A stretch of 64,000 bases of DNA, from NCBI RefSeq assembly GCF_030867095.1, contig NC_081829.1:89799261-89863260 (forward strand). The letters are read 5' to 3'. Positions 22,801-37,500 of this stretch are shown here, one piece after another; position 1 is the first letter of the stretch; the number at the start of each line of letters is the position of its first letter. The position numbers and the translations under genes are program-made. The notes below the pieces were generated by a model. It was not told the DNA's origin and did no database searches. It was given only the letters and a program-made list of their open reading frames with translations. The stretch comes from Alligator mississippiensis (taxonomy: Eukaryota > Chordata > Crocodylia > Alligatoridae).

Positions 22801-25800
22801 ACATAAACTGTAATCCAGCCCTGACATACTTGTCCCACTACAACAAAAACAACCAGGATTATTAACTCGCAACACAGAAACCAGCTCTCACTGCAGCAGA
22901 AAAACCACAATGGTCTGTAACGCATGGGTTTATGTGTGATGCACAATAGCTGGGGGTTTTCAAAAGAGTTTGCGGGATTTCAGTTGAATTTAAAATGGAG
23001 CTGGGTACCTCGGCTTTTGTGGAAAGTTCAGACCACATCTGTCAATGCAGCTGTTAATGGTCTTTTCGTAGCAGACGCACCCATATGCATACATTCATAT
23101 ATCTGTATGGAAGTTTTACGTTATATAACATGCTAAAAAGAATATGAAGGTTGCATAGTTGAGCCGTGCCATTTAGGACAGCCAAAGTTAAGGCTGTCTG
23201 TGCAACATTAATTTGGCCAGTTTGCATAGGATTATGATAGTGTTCACAGTTATCTGTATTCCCCCTGCTCCTGCCCTTTTCCTGCCTCTGCCTATCCAAA
23301 TGTCTTTGTGGCTCCTTGCAATCTTCCCCATCTGTTTCCCGGTGTACTGTCTTTATGCCCCTTACTCCGCTCATCTGTCTAAGCCACCCACTCTTTTGCA
23401 CTGCTCCCATACTCTCCCCAGACCCAGTGCTTTCTCACACTGCTGCATTAAAATCAGACAGTTTCCTTCTTTTCTCCACTATATGGAGATGACACAGGCC
23501 AAGTGCAGCTGTGACGGGCTGCAGCATGTGCAGGGCAGACCGTCTTCGGAGAATTTAGCTGCCAAACATTGATCAAACATATGCCAGCTGAGATCTTTTA
23601 GAGGCCCTAGCTTGGCCAAATTTGAATGAATTTGCCTGGGGATGGCAAATAGGTTTGCCTTTGATGCCATACTGATTGCTGCCAAATTTAAATTCCATTT
23701 TCTGAAATCTGGAGGCTTTCGAATTTTTTTTTTCTTTTTTTTTTGGATGCATAAGAATGTGCTTAATATGGGCAGAACAATGTATATTATTTCATAGTCT
23801 TTAATGGCTGAACAGCTCCTTTAATGGCCAAACTATTAAACTTAAAACAGCTTGATGCAGTTTTGGGATATTTCTGGCCAAATGGTAAAGTCTGGCAAAG
23901 TTATGAGCATTGATATAGTTCTTATAATAGAAAATGTATGGCATGTAGCCTTAACTAGAGGCGGTACTAGTGGTACTATTTATGACAGGAATATCATGGA
24001 AAGATCACTTCAAAAACATGTGAAAAATAAAAGATCAGGACTCCACTAGTGTAAGTCAGCTAACGTCTCTGAAATCAGTTCGGTTATACCAGATTTACAT
24101 GGTGGACCTGAGATCAGAAGATAGCCACGGATGATGTATTCCTATTCTTATCAAAGACGAAAGGCTAAATTTTAGCTCTTTCTTCTTCTGGTATAAATCC
24201 AGAGTCAGTTCAGGTCCAGGTACTCTGGATTTGTACCAGCATACCTGAGAGCAGTACTTGGCCTATGAAATAAGTTGAAGAAAAACAATGAATTAAAAGT
24301 ATTAAACTCTGATATGGTAGAATAGCATATTTCTCCACAATAATACTGAACTTACTTGACAATTTCGAATTGCTTGGTGTTTCCTCCAGTTCCATACAAG
24401 GCAATATATGCAAGCCCTTTCACTTTACTCTTTCCAGATATTGTCACAGACACCTGAAACCTCCACCCTACACAGTAGAAATAAAATGAATTAAATTGGA
24501 TCCTTGCAGGGGGGGAAAAGGGACAATTTTTGGTTTTCTGTCATTATTCTGTAATGCAAGGGTGGGGGGGGGGGGAATGGAAGATGCCTATCATTTCACT
24601 TTGAGCCTGCAATTATATCTAGACCTCATGGGAATGACTACAGAAAAGCACAGCTGAATGGCCTCATAGGATAACAGTCAGACCCTGATGTTCTAGTGCA
24701 CTTCTTGTGCAGCCATTTACAAGTGTACAAAATAGGTGTAAGGGCACCAGCCAATCCGAATTCTCACATTGTGTCAGGTCTCCAGGTTGTATCTGTATTG
24801 GTGTAGTGGCAAAAGCAATCAGGACTCACGGTAGAGGTGATATCTTTTATTAGACCAACTAGATTTTTGCATTTTTTTTATTTATATTTTTTTTTGCAAA
24901 AAAATTAAGAAAAACCCAAACAAACTAGTTGGTCTAATAAAAGATATCACCTCTACCATGAATCCTGATTGCTTCAAATTGTGTGTTACACCCACAATGT
25001 GCATTGTATACAGCTGTACAAATTCAGAGGCTTTTGCATTTCTTTGTAAAAAGCATAGTCCATAACACAATAGAAAGGATGTAGGACGTGACAGCAGTTC
25101 GTTCGGTTTGGGGTGGTATTGTAAGGAACTAGTCTGAAGAGTGTGGGCTGGTATTTTCTAGTCTGTAATCAGTACACACTAGGTTTTATCCTGTTTGAAA
25201 GCCAGAGGAGAAATTCCTTGTACTCAGGAGAACTTTTCATTGTCATACAACTGGCAGAGCTGGCTCTGCTCCCTCTTGCTCCAATCTCCCGAGGGGAAGG
25301 TGGAGTAGTCTTGGCACTATATCAGGGGAAGGTATGGGCAAACTACCGAGGAAAATGGCCTTGGGGGTGTGGAGCTCCACTGTCCCAGTCACCACCACTG
25401 GCAGGCACCTTGTCAGTTAAAACTGAATTAAAGAGAGAGGGAAACTGTTTAAATGCCCTACTGGTTTATAAGTATGCAGATAGAGAATAAAAGAAGTAAA
25501 GGCTTACGAGTAAAATTTTTGGCCTCTCCAGTGTTCAGAAAAAATTTCTGGAACTGAGAACCAAGACTCCCCTTGTATTTATCTGCGTAATGACCCATGT
25601 TGGGGCATCCGTACTGGGGGCACGGGAAGCAGCTTTCCTAATGAAAACCAGTAGATCCATTAATGACAGCAATAGTTTAATAATCCCATTGTTTCTAAAT
25701 CTCTGCAGCAACATGATTCAGATTAGCCCCAGTCTCTCTCCCTCTGGGTGCTTAGGAAAAGCTCATGCAACGTAGCTGAGTCCCCGAATGCCACCTCAGC

Positions 25801-28800
25801 AGATGATTTGTTGAAGCTGTGAAGCTGTGTGTATTATTATTCTGTATAGGAGGGCTTTGCTCCCTTCTGGTTGTGACTGGGCCACACAGGGAGGTTGACA
25901 GAAGTGCTGCAGCTTTGGCTAACGGTGGGTTATGGATTATGCCTGGAGCTATGGGATAAGTGACTTTAGGCCATTTCTCACCTGTATGATGTCCTTGAGG
26001 CCATCTGCAGATGTTAAATGAGTGCGAACCGAACCATGAGCCTTACATGGGTTGCTCTATTTTTCATCATTTGAAAACATCATATTTTAAAGTGATCTGG
26101 GAGGTATTACTGAGTTTCCTTCAGCACAACAAAGCAGAAGAGGAAGCTTCGGAGGCAGCTCTAACCAAAGCCACCCAGGCCCCCCATGCTACTGCAGAAC
26201 TAGGCTTAGCTGCGCCTTACCATGCCACTTCCCCTCTTCATCCCACCCAAGCCCAATCCTGGAGGAGGCCCTAACATGTCCACCTACCAGGCCTGAATTC
26301 CTGCTGTAGCCTATTTTTACTGAACTCTTGCTCTACTATGGCTCAGAGAAGTGCCACTTATTGTAGCCTGACCCCTCTCCCAGGGAAGGAGAATGACTTA
26401 CTGTCTCGAAAATCTCATATGAAGCACAGGGGTATCCTAGAAATCCGTCTGGAAAGAGGATGCTGTCAGAATAATACTTGTAGCTTCGCAAGTGATTGCA
26501 GGCCACGAAGTCACGAGTTCCTGGAAGAAGCAGCTGCTGTTAAATGTGCCACTACGTGGTTATTGGGTGGCTACTTCTTACGTTCTGTTAAACATCTGGA
26601 TAAGGATGATGGCATTGCCCTGGTCATGTTGTCTGACAGATTCACTAATCCCACAGCACACTGTGACAATTCATGACATGCCAGAGCTACAGTTTGAGCT
26701 TTAATTTTATCGCGGCTGCATTCATTGGTGTAAAGCAGAGATTTATAACGCTTGCAAAAGCAGACTGTACAGTCCTGTCCCATGCTGGAGAACAGTTACT
26801 CATAAGAGTAGTCCCACTCTGAGGTACTCTGCAGTTTTAAAGAAGGGTTGTTGTGTAACCAGGCCATTATAGGCATGTGTGTCTGTGCGTGTGTGTGTGT
26901 GCATGCGTGTACATGTTTCAAGTCCCCATTACTGATCAGTAACTCAGAACATCCTATTGACTTCAGCAGGTATTTGGCCTGAGCAAAGACTGTAGAAACA
27001 GGCCAGTTATTGCAAATAATCATTTCACAGATTTGTAGAGAGAAGAATCAGAGCCTTATGCTAGAAGCATCTTGAGGGAGGGAGCATGCCTTGTTTTTAT
27101 TTTGTCAAGTGGGACTTAACTTTGTGGGACTACCAATACCGAGCGGTTCTGTCAATAAAGACTTGTGTTAGGAGTGTAAAAATAAGAATCTACACGCTCT
27201 GTCATACTCCTGACTGTTTCAAACTGTCTAAGAATAGACGCACAATGACATCGTTTCAATGCAACCCGAATTGGTAACAGATAACTCCAATGTAGAAGCA
27301 AATGTAACTGTAGTAACCACAGATGACAAAAACGATAGACAAAGGTTGCAGAATGGAACTAGAATTGACTGCGATTACTCCACCCCACCCCGTGCAGCTG
27401 CTAGGTAACTACATCCTAAAAACAAGCCTGACTTGTTGTTCAAGACATTTAAAGCTTTTGGCACTGCTTGAGCAATTTGTTTCTGCTGTCACATGTGTCT
27501 CCCAGAAGCAAAGCCTTTGCGTTACTCCTTTTTTTTTCAGTCCCTGTACTAAAGTGAACATTTTTGGACTGCACTGAAAACTGCGCAGCTGTAACTGTTG
27601 GCAAACGTAACAAAAATAATCAAAACCACCTAAAACAAGAAAACTTGGGTCGATTCAAACTGATGGTGACCTGTGCTAGAAATCATCATTTACTTCTTAT
27701 AGTTACCTTCCCAGATTCCATCGATGTCTACAATCTGTGACACTGGATTCTTCTTACATCCTGGCATGTTTTCTCCTCCATTTGGATAAAAATCCATATG
27801 CCCGATAGCTTGGCCCATTCCAAAACCTGAAATATTTGCAACAGGGGTAAGCAAATTTTAATTTAATGCTGCGTCATATGCATGCGCATACACACTGGTA
27901 TGCACCTACACAAAGCTTTTGGTGTCTTTAGTATTATCTTTAGTACATCTTTAGTTCTGTCAATTGTAGGCTCTTTGTTGGCAGAAGCAGGTTCCCCCCC
28001 CCCGTGTTTACATAGGATCTAGCAGAATGGGGTCATGTTCAACGACTGTGGTGCATAGACGCTGCCACAATGCATATTCTTTTTATTCATCCTACTAGTT
28101 GTTATGTTGATAATAACAAACCTGCATTGGGAAACTCACCCAAATATGGAATCATAGGAGCCGAATCAGTATGAATAATATCAACAAAGGTCGCATCACT
28201 CTTATCCAATCTGACTTCAATTGGAGTGCCTTGAAAGTAAGGCTCTGCAGGATCCAGTCCTTAAATAGATGTAGATAAAGAAAGAAACATTGATGATACC
28301 ACTTTCTATCAGGGAAACTACATATTTGTAGCTGTATATATACACATTTTTGTAGATATATGTATCTATAGTTGTTACGTAATCACTGCTTAGCTTCTTT
28401 AATTTCAGAAATAGAAGTTTAAGTAAATATATCTTCAGCCATAAAGACTGTATTAGTAACAACATGCGTCTTACAGTCTTATGCATATACAGGGTCTTCA
28501 TAAAGTCCTTGCGCACTTTTAAACTTTAATAACTTAGGTTGTGCACAAGGACTTTATGAAGACCCTATATTATAGATCTGTTACAAATAGCAGACGCTCT
28601 GGAGCAGGACCACAGCTGGCAGAAATCAGAAGCTCTGTTGAAGTCAGTGGATTACGTATGTTAATTTACCTGAGAATATAACCTTGTTAATGTTTATGCT
28701 TGAACTCCGGCACTGCGACACCAGTGGTTGTTTTAGGCCAAGATTTTTTTTTTCAAATGAAATGTTACTGAATGTTAGGCTGCTTCCTCCACATCTCCAA

Positions 28801-31539
28801 TGGTCTACTTCTCAGAAATGCTTTAGGAGGAAGGGGGAGCTGTCGAGTGCCCAAGACGTCTGCAGATTGCCCCATCCAAATTATGGATTTGGGTGTTTAG
28901 CTTTCGGCACCTAGTTCTGATGCTGTGGCCTTTTCCTCCTGACTCTACCAGAAAACAGAAACTGCTTTGCTTTTTCAATCACTGCAGCTATCCCTGGAGC
29001 TTCAAAAATCTTGTAAACTGCAAAGCATTTACTGTCTTGTGCTTATGTCTGATACTTTTCCTGGGCGGTAGCTTTGGTTTGGTTTTTAAATTGAAATTTG
29101 CAGACTATTAGTCCAAGGGTCACCAGGCCCAGACCCCTTGGGGAGATATAATAACTGAAAAGAGCTGAGTTAATAACATTTGATATTGGCTTTGGTGCAG
29201 GAGGAGTAGCCTCTCTGCCTGATGTACTTTACCCTTGGACTAGCCTGGACAATGAGTGAGGAGATCAAACAAAGAAGTTGTAAAATTTGCAGGTGCTGAA
29301 CATGCTTGCAGAATAGACTGACATGGCAAGCTAGGGGATACGTTGCTTGGATTTGGAGCCTGTTCTTAGGAAATCCCTGGTTCAGCTAATAAAGTCATAT
29401 AATTTATATTTTGTAATAATTTTGAATATTTGGTTTTCATTGGGTTTATGTTTATCATTGGGTGTAATGGGTGAGTTCCTGCAGGGATGGAGTTGGGTTT
29501 CTGCAGCCAAATGCAGTTGTCTGTAATTATGCGAAGAGGCAGCTTTGGCCTGCCAGCAGCTCCTAGAGAAAAAGCTTATTCCCAAAATAAGCCAAGTTCT
29601 CTTTAAGAAATTCTGGTTTTTTGGGGCCAAATCAGCCTAATAAGTTCTGAATTTGATCGATTGAGCAGAGCATAATCATTCACATCTGTGTGGTGCTACC
29701 ACCAGCAAGTACCCTACCTCCCAGACTCTTCAGCCTGGGGCTTCAGATACTCCCAACTCCATGGCAGGCATCCTACAGGCAAGTCTCAAGCACAGAGGCC
29801 TTGGAGCTCAGATGCCCCCTAGGCTTGCTTGCCCCTAGCTAAAAGGCCAAAGGAGCAAGCTAGTGGGAAAGCCCAAGAGCAATTCCCCCCTCACCATAAA
29901 CTGTGGAGCCAAGATCCCCACATTTGGAGTCATTTGGAGACTTGCAGGGATCAGCCTGCCTGCAGCACACACCTTCGAACTACACCAAGTCATTCGAGGC
30001 CAAGAAGAAAGGTATCTCCCCTGCCAGGTAAGTAAATCCACCTGGGCTGAAAAACACCTTGTGGTATCTCCCCTGCCACTGAAAAAGCTATGTCCCCACA
30101 CACCTGCACATCTGCATATATCTCATGAGATAGCTATGAAAACATTGCCCTGAGTGAGCTGGTGGGGGTGGGACCCCTTCGCCCAGCCTGACATTGCTTT
30201 TTGTCTGCTGTACAACAGAATAGTAGTGATTGGACTGCATTTCAGTCCTCCGGCTGCCAATGGACTTCAGGGAGGGACAGTCAGGATTTTATCCAAATGT
30301 CTCAATAGACCATTGGGCTGTTCCTGCAAGACATTGAGCTCTTGGGCCATGCTCTGGAAAGGCACTTACGTACATGCTCAACTATAAGCACTTGAGTGGC
30401 TCCATGGGCGTCAACAGAACAACTCCAATATCTTTAAGTTAAGCACATGCCTAAATGTTTGGCTGGGGAAGACAGGGAGCTTGGGTCTTGTAGGCCCATC
30501 CCTTGAAAGAGCTGTTTGGCCGTCTTCTCTGTGCACTGTAGTTGGCTTGTTTGTTTGTTTGTTTGTTTTAAATCCGAAGAAATTAAAGTCAGCAGAGACA
30601 TAACATGTGTAAATGCATTTCCCAAAGATGAAGGGATTTATGTTAAACCCAGCAAACCAAGGAGATTAAAGGGTTACATCTGCAAGCTCGGCCTTCTGCC
30701 TTTGGTATGTCAGTTCCAATTCATCCTTTCCTGAAAAAGGATATTGGGCAGCAGAACCAAGCACAAAACAATTAACTGTGCTCACTCCTGCACTGCTTTT
30801 ACCATGCTTTGGAGGGGCCTGCAAGCAGTGGGTGATCTTGAACACCAGATGTGCCCCTGCACCTGCACAACAAGCTGGGTTAATGAGGGACAGGGATGAT
30901 AGGAGAGAAACTGCCAGGATAAAGAGTGTGGGAATTGCTATGTCAGGCCTCTTCTTTTACAATAGAATTGGGCAAATGGCTTAGAAAATAATCAGAACCA
31001 TTAAAGCTGGCCCAGGTCAAGCCTGTTAAATGAACCGAGACTGTGGGACTTGGCACTCAGCTGCTTTAGTGACATCGTAATATGCTTCAGTGTCACCGTG
31101 TTATAGTGTACCGAGCCAGAACAGCCCATGCTCCAGGGGCCTATCCCTTGAGGTCAGGGGACAGGATAACTTCTGTATGGATAACTTCTGTAGGATAACT
31201 TCTGTATAGGAAAGATGCCATCCCTTTCCCCTGCCCCAGAGGTGAGGTTCAGGTCTGATCACTGCCCCATTAGCCAGCTATAGCAGCCTGGCCATTGCAC
31301 ACTGCATGTACGGGATTCCCAACAGCAGACTAAGTTGGTCTCAGGGATGCAAACCTCCATACCTTCTAGTGGCACTACTGATGAGGAAGGCCAGGATGGT
31401 ATCCTTGTGGAGTTTCCTGCTAATCAGGAGAGGATTACTTATTGCAGAAGGGAATAATCTGGCTCTGTTGGCAGTAGAGGGCTACAGTGCAGTGGAGCTG
31501 TTTTGATTCTGTCCTGTAAGGAGCACTCACATACACCAT

Positions 31540-31599
<60 letters not shown>

Positions 31600-34500
31600 T
31601 AGAGCTGTGTGAAATGGCACTGTTCCATTTTGCCTTCAGTTTCGACAGTTCAAAGGAACAGCTTTCCATTTCGAATTTCATTTCGATTCGAAACAGCTGT
31701 TCTGTTCCGTTCCATCAAAACTGAAAGGCTGTTTCAATTCTGTTTCAATGTTTTGCTGGCGGTGGGAAGTCAGTGCTAGATCGCACAGTGGGTGGGCCAG
31801 CCCAGCTGAGTTGACTCCCCATTCCTGGCAATAGATTGGCAGGGGCGGGAGCAGAGAGTCAGCCCAGCTGGGCTCACTCCTTCCCCTCTTCCCCCTGCAT
31901 GCTGTGATCAGGCGCGGGGGCAGATAGTCAGCCCAACTGGCCTACTCCCACCCCCCCCTGCACAGAGATCAGGGGCGGGGGTGGAGAGTCAGTCCAACTG
32001 GGCTCACTTCCCCCCTCCACGCTGCAATTGGGTGCGGGGGCAGAGAGTCAGTCCAGCTCAGCTGATTCTCTGCCCTGCACCTGATTGCAGCGCAGAGGGT
32101 GGGGGGAGTGAGCTCAACTTGGCTGACTCTCTGCCCCACCCCACCGGATCGCAGCGCCCCCTGCCAGATTGCAGCACTGGGGTGGGGAACTGAGCCTGGG
32201 AAGCAGGGGGCGCTGCTTCCCTTGAGCTGTTATCGGCTTCCAGCAGCAGAAGATGGGGAGAGCCAGGGCTGAGCTCCCAGCTTGTGCTGGGAGCACAGCC
32301 CTGGTTCTCCCCTGTCTCTCACTCCTGGCTGCAAAACTTGAAATGTTTTGAAACTTTTGAAACTTTTTGACTAGCCTCATTTTGTTTCGAGGCTGTTTCG
32401 AAGCCCTTCATTTTGATTCGATCTCACTGTTTCAAGCTCAAAATTAGTTGAAACAATGTCGAATCGAAACAACCGGCGAAATTTCGCACAGATAGATAGA
32501 TATGATAGGCACCCATGTACACATGCTAGCCAGCTCCAACAAGCACCTACAGGCAGGTTCTGTAAATTATGAGGTAATGGTAGGATTTAGCAGTTTTCTC
32601 TGGCATCGATTGGGCTAGAATTCATTAACCTACCGGTTATTCTTGCTATGCCTGGCCGCCGCCTCCCTGCCTCTCCTGCAGCATGAGCTCCAAGGCTATG
32701 GCCGATGATATGGACCTTGGAAGGGGAGTACTGGTATCTTTCCTGATAAAAACAATGTTTAAAAGTCATAATCTGTATTTTCAATGACGTTAGGCATGGA
32801 CAGAGGCTGTGACTAACAACTGAGGGGCCAAATTCTGCTGCTTGAGAAATATGTGGAGCAGAGCTGAGGTTCCCGGAACGTAAAGAAGGGCAGAAGCAAC
32901 AGGGTTGTTCTGTAGGTGCTGCTGAAGCCTGAAACCACTGACAGCTTCTGTAAGTGCTGTGCACATGTGAGATTGTAGCATTGGGCCCATATATTCATAG
33001 ATCTACCAGCTGGGCTGCTTCCTCCTTCTTCCTTGGGAGGTAAGTGTTCTTGGGGTTTTATACCTCAGCTTTTTAAGACATTAGTGCTCTTCAAAGGTCT
33101 CATTCTGCACTGTTCTGAACCTTGCATTGTCACGAATACCAATGCAAACACTACTATTCTGATTTGCATTTTATACCTGCTTTGCAGACCTGTAAATAGC
33201 ACAGGCTGAATGGCAGTAGAAGAGCAGGCTCTTGGAATTTCTTATGCTAGTCGTAGAAAAACCAGTTTAGAAAAATAAAAAATAGAGACTGATCCTTTCC
33301 CCAAAATGTTGTTAATTTCTAGACTTATTTTTTTAAAGTCTAGAGATTTAGGGACAGAGAGGGACATTTTCAAACATAAAAATAGCACTGAGGTGCCTAA
33401 TTCTCAGTAATTTTGCTTTGAAAATGTCCCTGCATCTTCATTTAGTGTAAAAATGGTGATGAATATTAGCAAGTCTCTAGCAATTTGTGTTAGGTGAGGA
33501 TCTGGCCCTTCATTTGGATAAACAATCTGGGCTAGATCTCTAGAGAAACCTAGGCAAGATTTAAGCATTTAACTGCCATTAGAGACACCTACATCCAAAA
33601 TTTGGATTCTCAGAACCTCTCCTTGGTTTCTGTCTAATTTTGGATGTACCTGTAGCCCATGTAGAGATGTCTTGATACTGATGAACAATTTAGCACCCAT
33701 TTGCTGGGATTAACCAACTAGGATTTGCTCTACTTATTTTACCCACGGGACTCAAGCTGGTAGAGTGTTATGTCCTGTGTTGTATCAGGGTGGACGGTAG
33801 TTTTACAAAGAATTAGATTATGGATTTGTTTAGGATGGTTTGGATAGGGATGATCCTACCTTATGCAGGTGGTTGGACTAGATGGTCTCTGGAGGGTCCC
33901 TTCCAGCCCTACTTCTCTATGTTCTTATGGTAGGCATTCTCAAAGGACACCTATCAGACTGGGCTCTATACAGCAGCAGTACAAAAGTACTTATAATATA
34001 TGTAGACTGAAAATACTCAAATCTAGTAAAGGGCTGGCAGAAACTTTTATAACCAGCGTGCCCAACAGTTTCTATTGTAAAAAGTATTGTGACCTCTTAT
34101 TTTCCCAAGAAACTCGAACACTTCTGCTGTTTGCAGCAAAACTTCAAAATTTGCCTGCATGATAAAATGGTGTCAGGAAGGTGTCTTTTGCTGGCTGTGT
34201 AAATTCCCATTCAAATTGTGCAGTCTGATCACATTATTTTCATTCATATTATGCTGTTTTGTGTGCCTAAAAGAAGATCTCTTACCATTAGGACATCTAT
34301 AAAATAGGCAATTTCAGCACCCACAACACGGATGTTGTTTGATGCCTGGGTATACTGGCATCTTGAACTACTCTTCCAGTCTATGCAGATGCAGTTTACA
34401 TCTTCCACTTCAAACATCCTCTGGTGAAAATATGTATTTGAAAAAAAAAAGAAGCAAGTTGCATTAAGGAGGGGTTAAGACATTATTTAAGCAACATACC

Positions 34501-37500
34501 CAAGCTTATCAATGCCATATTAATTCCTTTTAATTTTTTTTCCAAGTACAGCACCTATATATACTAAACCATGTCCTGATGATGCAAAGAGACATCCTTT
34601 AAAAAAGGGGTGGCCAACCTGAAGCACACATGCCACAAGTGAAATAGGGAGCCTGTGTGTGTGGCACTTGGCAGATCAAGGAGGGAACAAAAACGCACAG
34701 CAGCAGATAAGGCAGGAACCAGAAAAAGCACAGCAGCAAATCAGGTGCCCGCAGGAGGATCCAAGGACTTAATGGGAGAGATCACACTAACGGCCCTAAC
34801 TAGTGTAGTATAAAATGCACTTAAAAATTAGTAAGTAATAAATATGTTTTCCCAGGTAATAAATACATTTTCAGATCAAAGACAGGGACTAGGTTTAAAG
34901 AATAGGGCTCGAGCCTTCTTGGGAATTAGTGCCAACTGGAGGCAAAATCTACCCAGTTCACACCTGGCAGCGTAAGCCATTCTGATTGCTCACTCACAGA
35001 ATTTTTTTTTTGTATAAATGTTAAAAGAAGGTACCTTTCTGGAGATGGGTAAAAATGTGTCAAGGAGATGTTACGGTTTAATGATTGAAACCATAAGGGC
35101 GGATGGTCCTGTTCCTGAGCAGACCAACTCCTCATAGGGTTGCCAACTCTGTTTTGAATCTATTCCAGGAGGTTTCCAGAACGCCAACATGCCCACGACA
35201 CACAATGCGAACATGCCCGCGTGCTTGTGTGTATCAGGTATGGATGACAGTGCGAAGACTTTACAGCAGGAAGGCAAATGCACATTACTATTACATTTTA
35301 AAAACCCACCGGACTACTGTACAAATTGGATTCAACATTTGATGTTCATTTCAATGAATGCCCTATCACTTATCTCCTGGGTGAGTCTCAGCAATATCCT
35401 GGAGATTTATATCTAACTCCTGGAGACTCCAGTCCAGGGCAATCCTGGAGCGTTGACAACCTTAGCTCCTCATTACCACTACCCAATTTTGTGTCATGGC
35501 AGTCTTACCCCATTATGGTGGACTGCCTGCCCTCACAGGCATGTGTCCTACTAGGGGAACCTCTCTCTTTATCAGCAAGTGTGGTATGATGCAGCAGACA
35601 TGAGTATAGCTATTTAATAAATTGTAGGATCACCTCAGTTTCCAAGAAGTGCCTTACTTGAGCTGTTTTGTTTTTTGAGGTTATTTTTTTTTTGGAGGTG
35701 GGGTTGTACATCAGGGAAATAAAAGAGTGACCGGACCAAATTCTGTTACCATTTACTTGTGTAAGCCCATTGACTTCAACAAGGAGGATACTTTGCCCCT
35801 TTTTACCTATTAGTTTTCTTAGAGATGTCGAACCAGGATTGAACAGATTTTAGCGGAGCAACATTTTATGTCATTCTTTTCTAGAGGAAGAAGTAAAAGC
35901 TTCTTGCCAGCACAGACAACATGAGGTACATTGGTTTGAAATAGAAAAAAAGATGTAATTTTCAGGAATGCATTTATAAATGTGACCTAAGTATCTGTAG
36001 TACCATACCCTGCACATGTCTGACAGCCAAGTTTCTTCTCCTTGGTCTATAAATCCATGCGTAATAAACCGGGTTAGCTTGCTCGCATTGAAATTTGAGT
36101 AGTCAATAGTTGTTGGATTGGTTGCAGTGATCTCCTGTTGTAGATAATACAATTGTAAATGTTGAAATCCAGAGTAACTCTGCAGATTAGAAAGCACTGC
36201 TGTTGCTGCCTAAGGCCAGCTTTTAGATCAGTAAGAGCCCTGCTAAATCTTCAAATGAAAGCTGGATAGAAACCAGCTACAAATTACATGTTTCCAAGCA
36301 GTAACCTTATAGCTGGTTGGCTCTTTTTATAGCTGGATGGACATTTTTATGGTGTGGTAATGACTTTACAAGTATGGCCGGTCTAAATTTATTGCACGAT
36401 TAACTAGTTAATTGTAGGGGCTTATCATATGCATTTACTGATGTGTATGTGAAGACGAGCCCATGACTCATGGTTTGCAGGGTTCACACTTGGGGGAAAT
36501 TCTGTCTCTATTCCTCTCAATGTGAATTTTGCTTTGTCTATTGCTATTGCCAGAGCCAAGATTTCAGCCTCTTCTTAGCAAGTGCTTCCCTCTGCCTATC
36601 AAATGCCCTCTAATACTGCATGTTTCCTTAACATTTATCAATGGACATAAAGGAGAAAGTGACTCATGGTCTTCTTTAGGGAAGCCATTTGGTTGGCATA
36701 GGGTTGGTGAGGTCTTCAAAAAATCACTTATTGCAGCCATAGGTGAGAATTTCTGCTCCGTGAGACTTACTGAACCTCATAGGAAGCTAGGCAGGAGCTT
36801 TCTGAGAAGCTGGTGAAGGTTGTTCCCTGAATATTTTGGAGAACTGGCCCTTTCTATCCTTAGCAGTCCTAGGAGTGCTAACAGCTGATAAGCCTGTGTT
36901 CGTGTTCTGTATGTGTACAGCTCTTGTAATACTTAATCAGCAACAGGTCTTACTTGATAGTGATTAGGATTGATTTTAGTGTAGAGCAGGAAGCGGGCAT
37001 TTATCCTTTCCGGACTCCAGGGTAACTTCGCAATTGGCCTTTCTATAGTTCCAGCCCATGGTATATCGTCGGAGAAGCAGCCAAGCCTATCGAAGCAAAC
37101 TTGCTCTCCTGTAGTGCACAGATCAGATCGTGTGGGTGCGAATGAACAAAGACGAGGTCACAGTCGGCCCAAGACCACCTCTCTCCCCAAGCACTTCTTG
37201 TGCTTCCAACTTTGCAACCTGAAGACTGACAGTCATTTCCTTTCATAATACCCCCTCCCTGACCACTACCAATCCTAGCAGGAACAAAGAGAGGGCTGCA
37301 CTGTAGCCATGCCACCCTCAACGCATTTGGGGTCAGGAAGGAATTTTAGCCGATGGTCAGATTGGTGCAGATTTTGGGGGGGTTTGCCTTCCTCTGTAGT
37401 GGGGGTGTGACCCCCTTCCTTGGATCTCTTGAGCATATTTTAACAACCTTTGCAGCAGCAGGATGTTGGCTGCCATGGTCCCCCTACTTTACTTGTGGCT

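Larger units (their letters stand above)
28260..32633. other. Lipase A intron 5 (4.4 kb)
   Basis: Holds a mariner-like MITE (28490-28567), (TTTG)n at about 30547-30570, and a GATA microsatellite split by a hAT element (31541-32503). Nothing else recognised between 28570 and 31540. Confidence 0.45.
34421..36008. other. Lipase A intron 3
   Basis: Holds a hAT fragment (34607-34770) and a complete hAT-type MITE (35135-35464). Otherwise nothing recognised. Confidence 0.45.
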
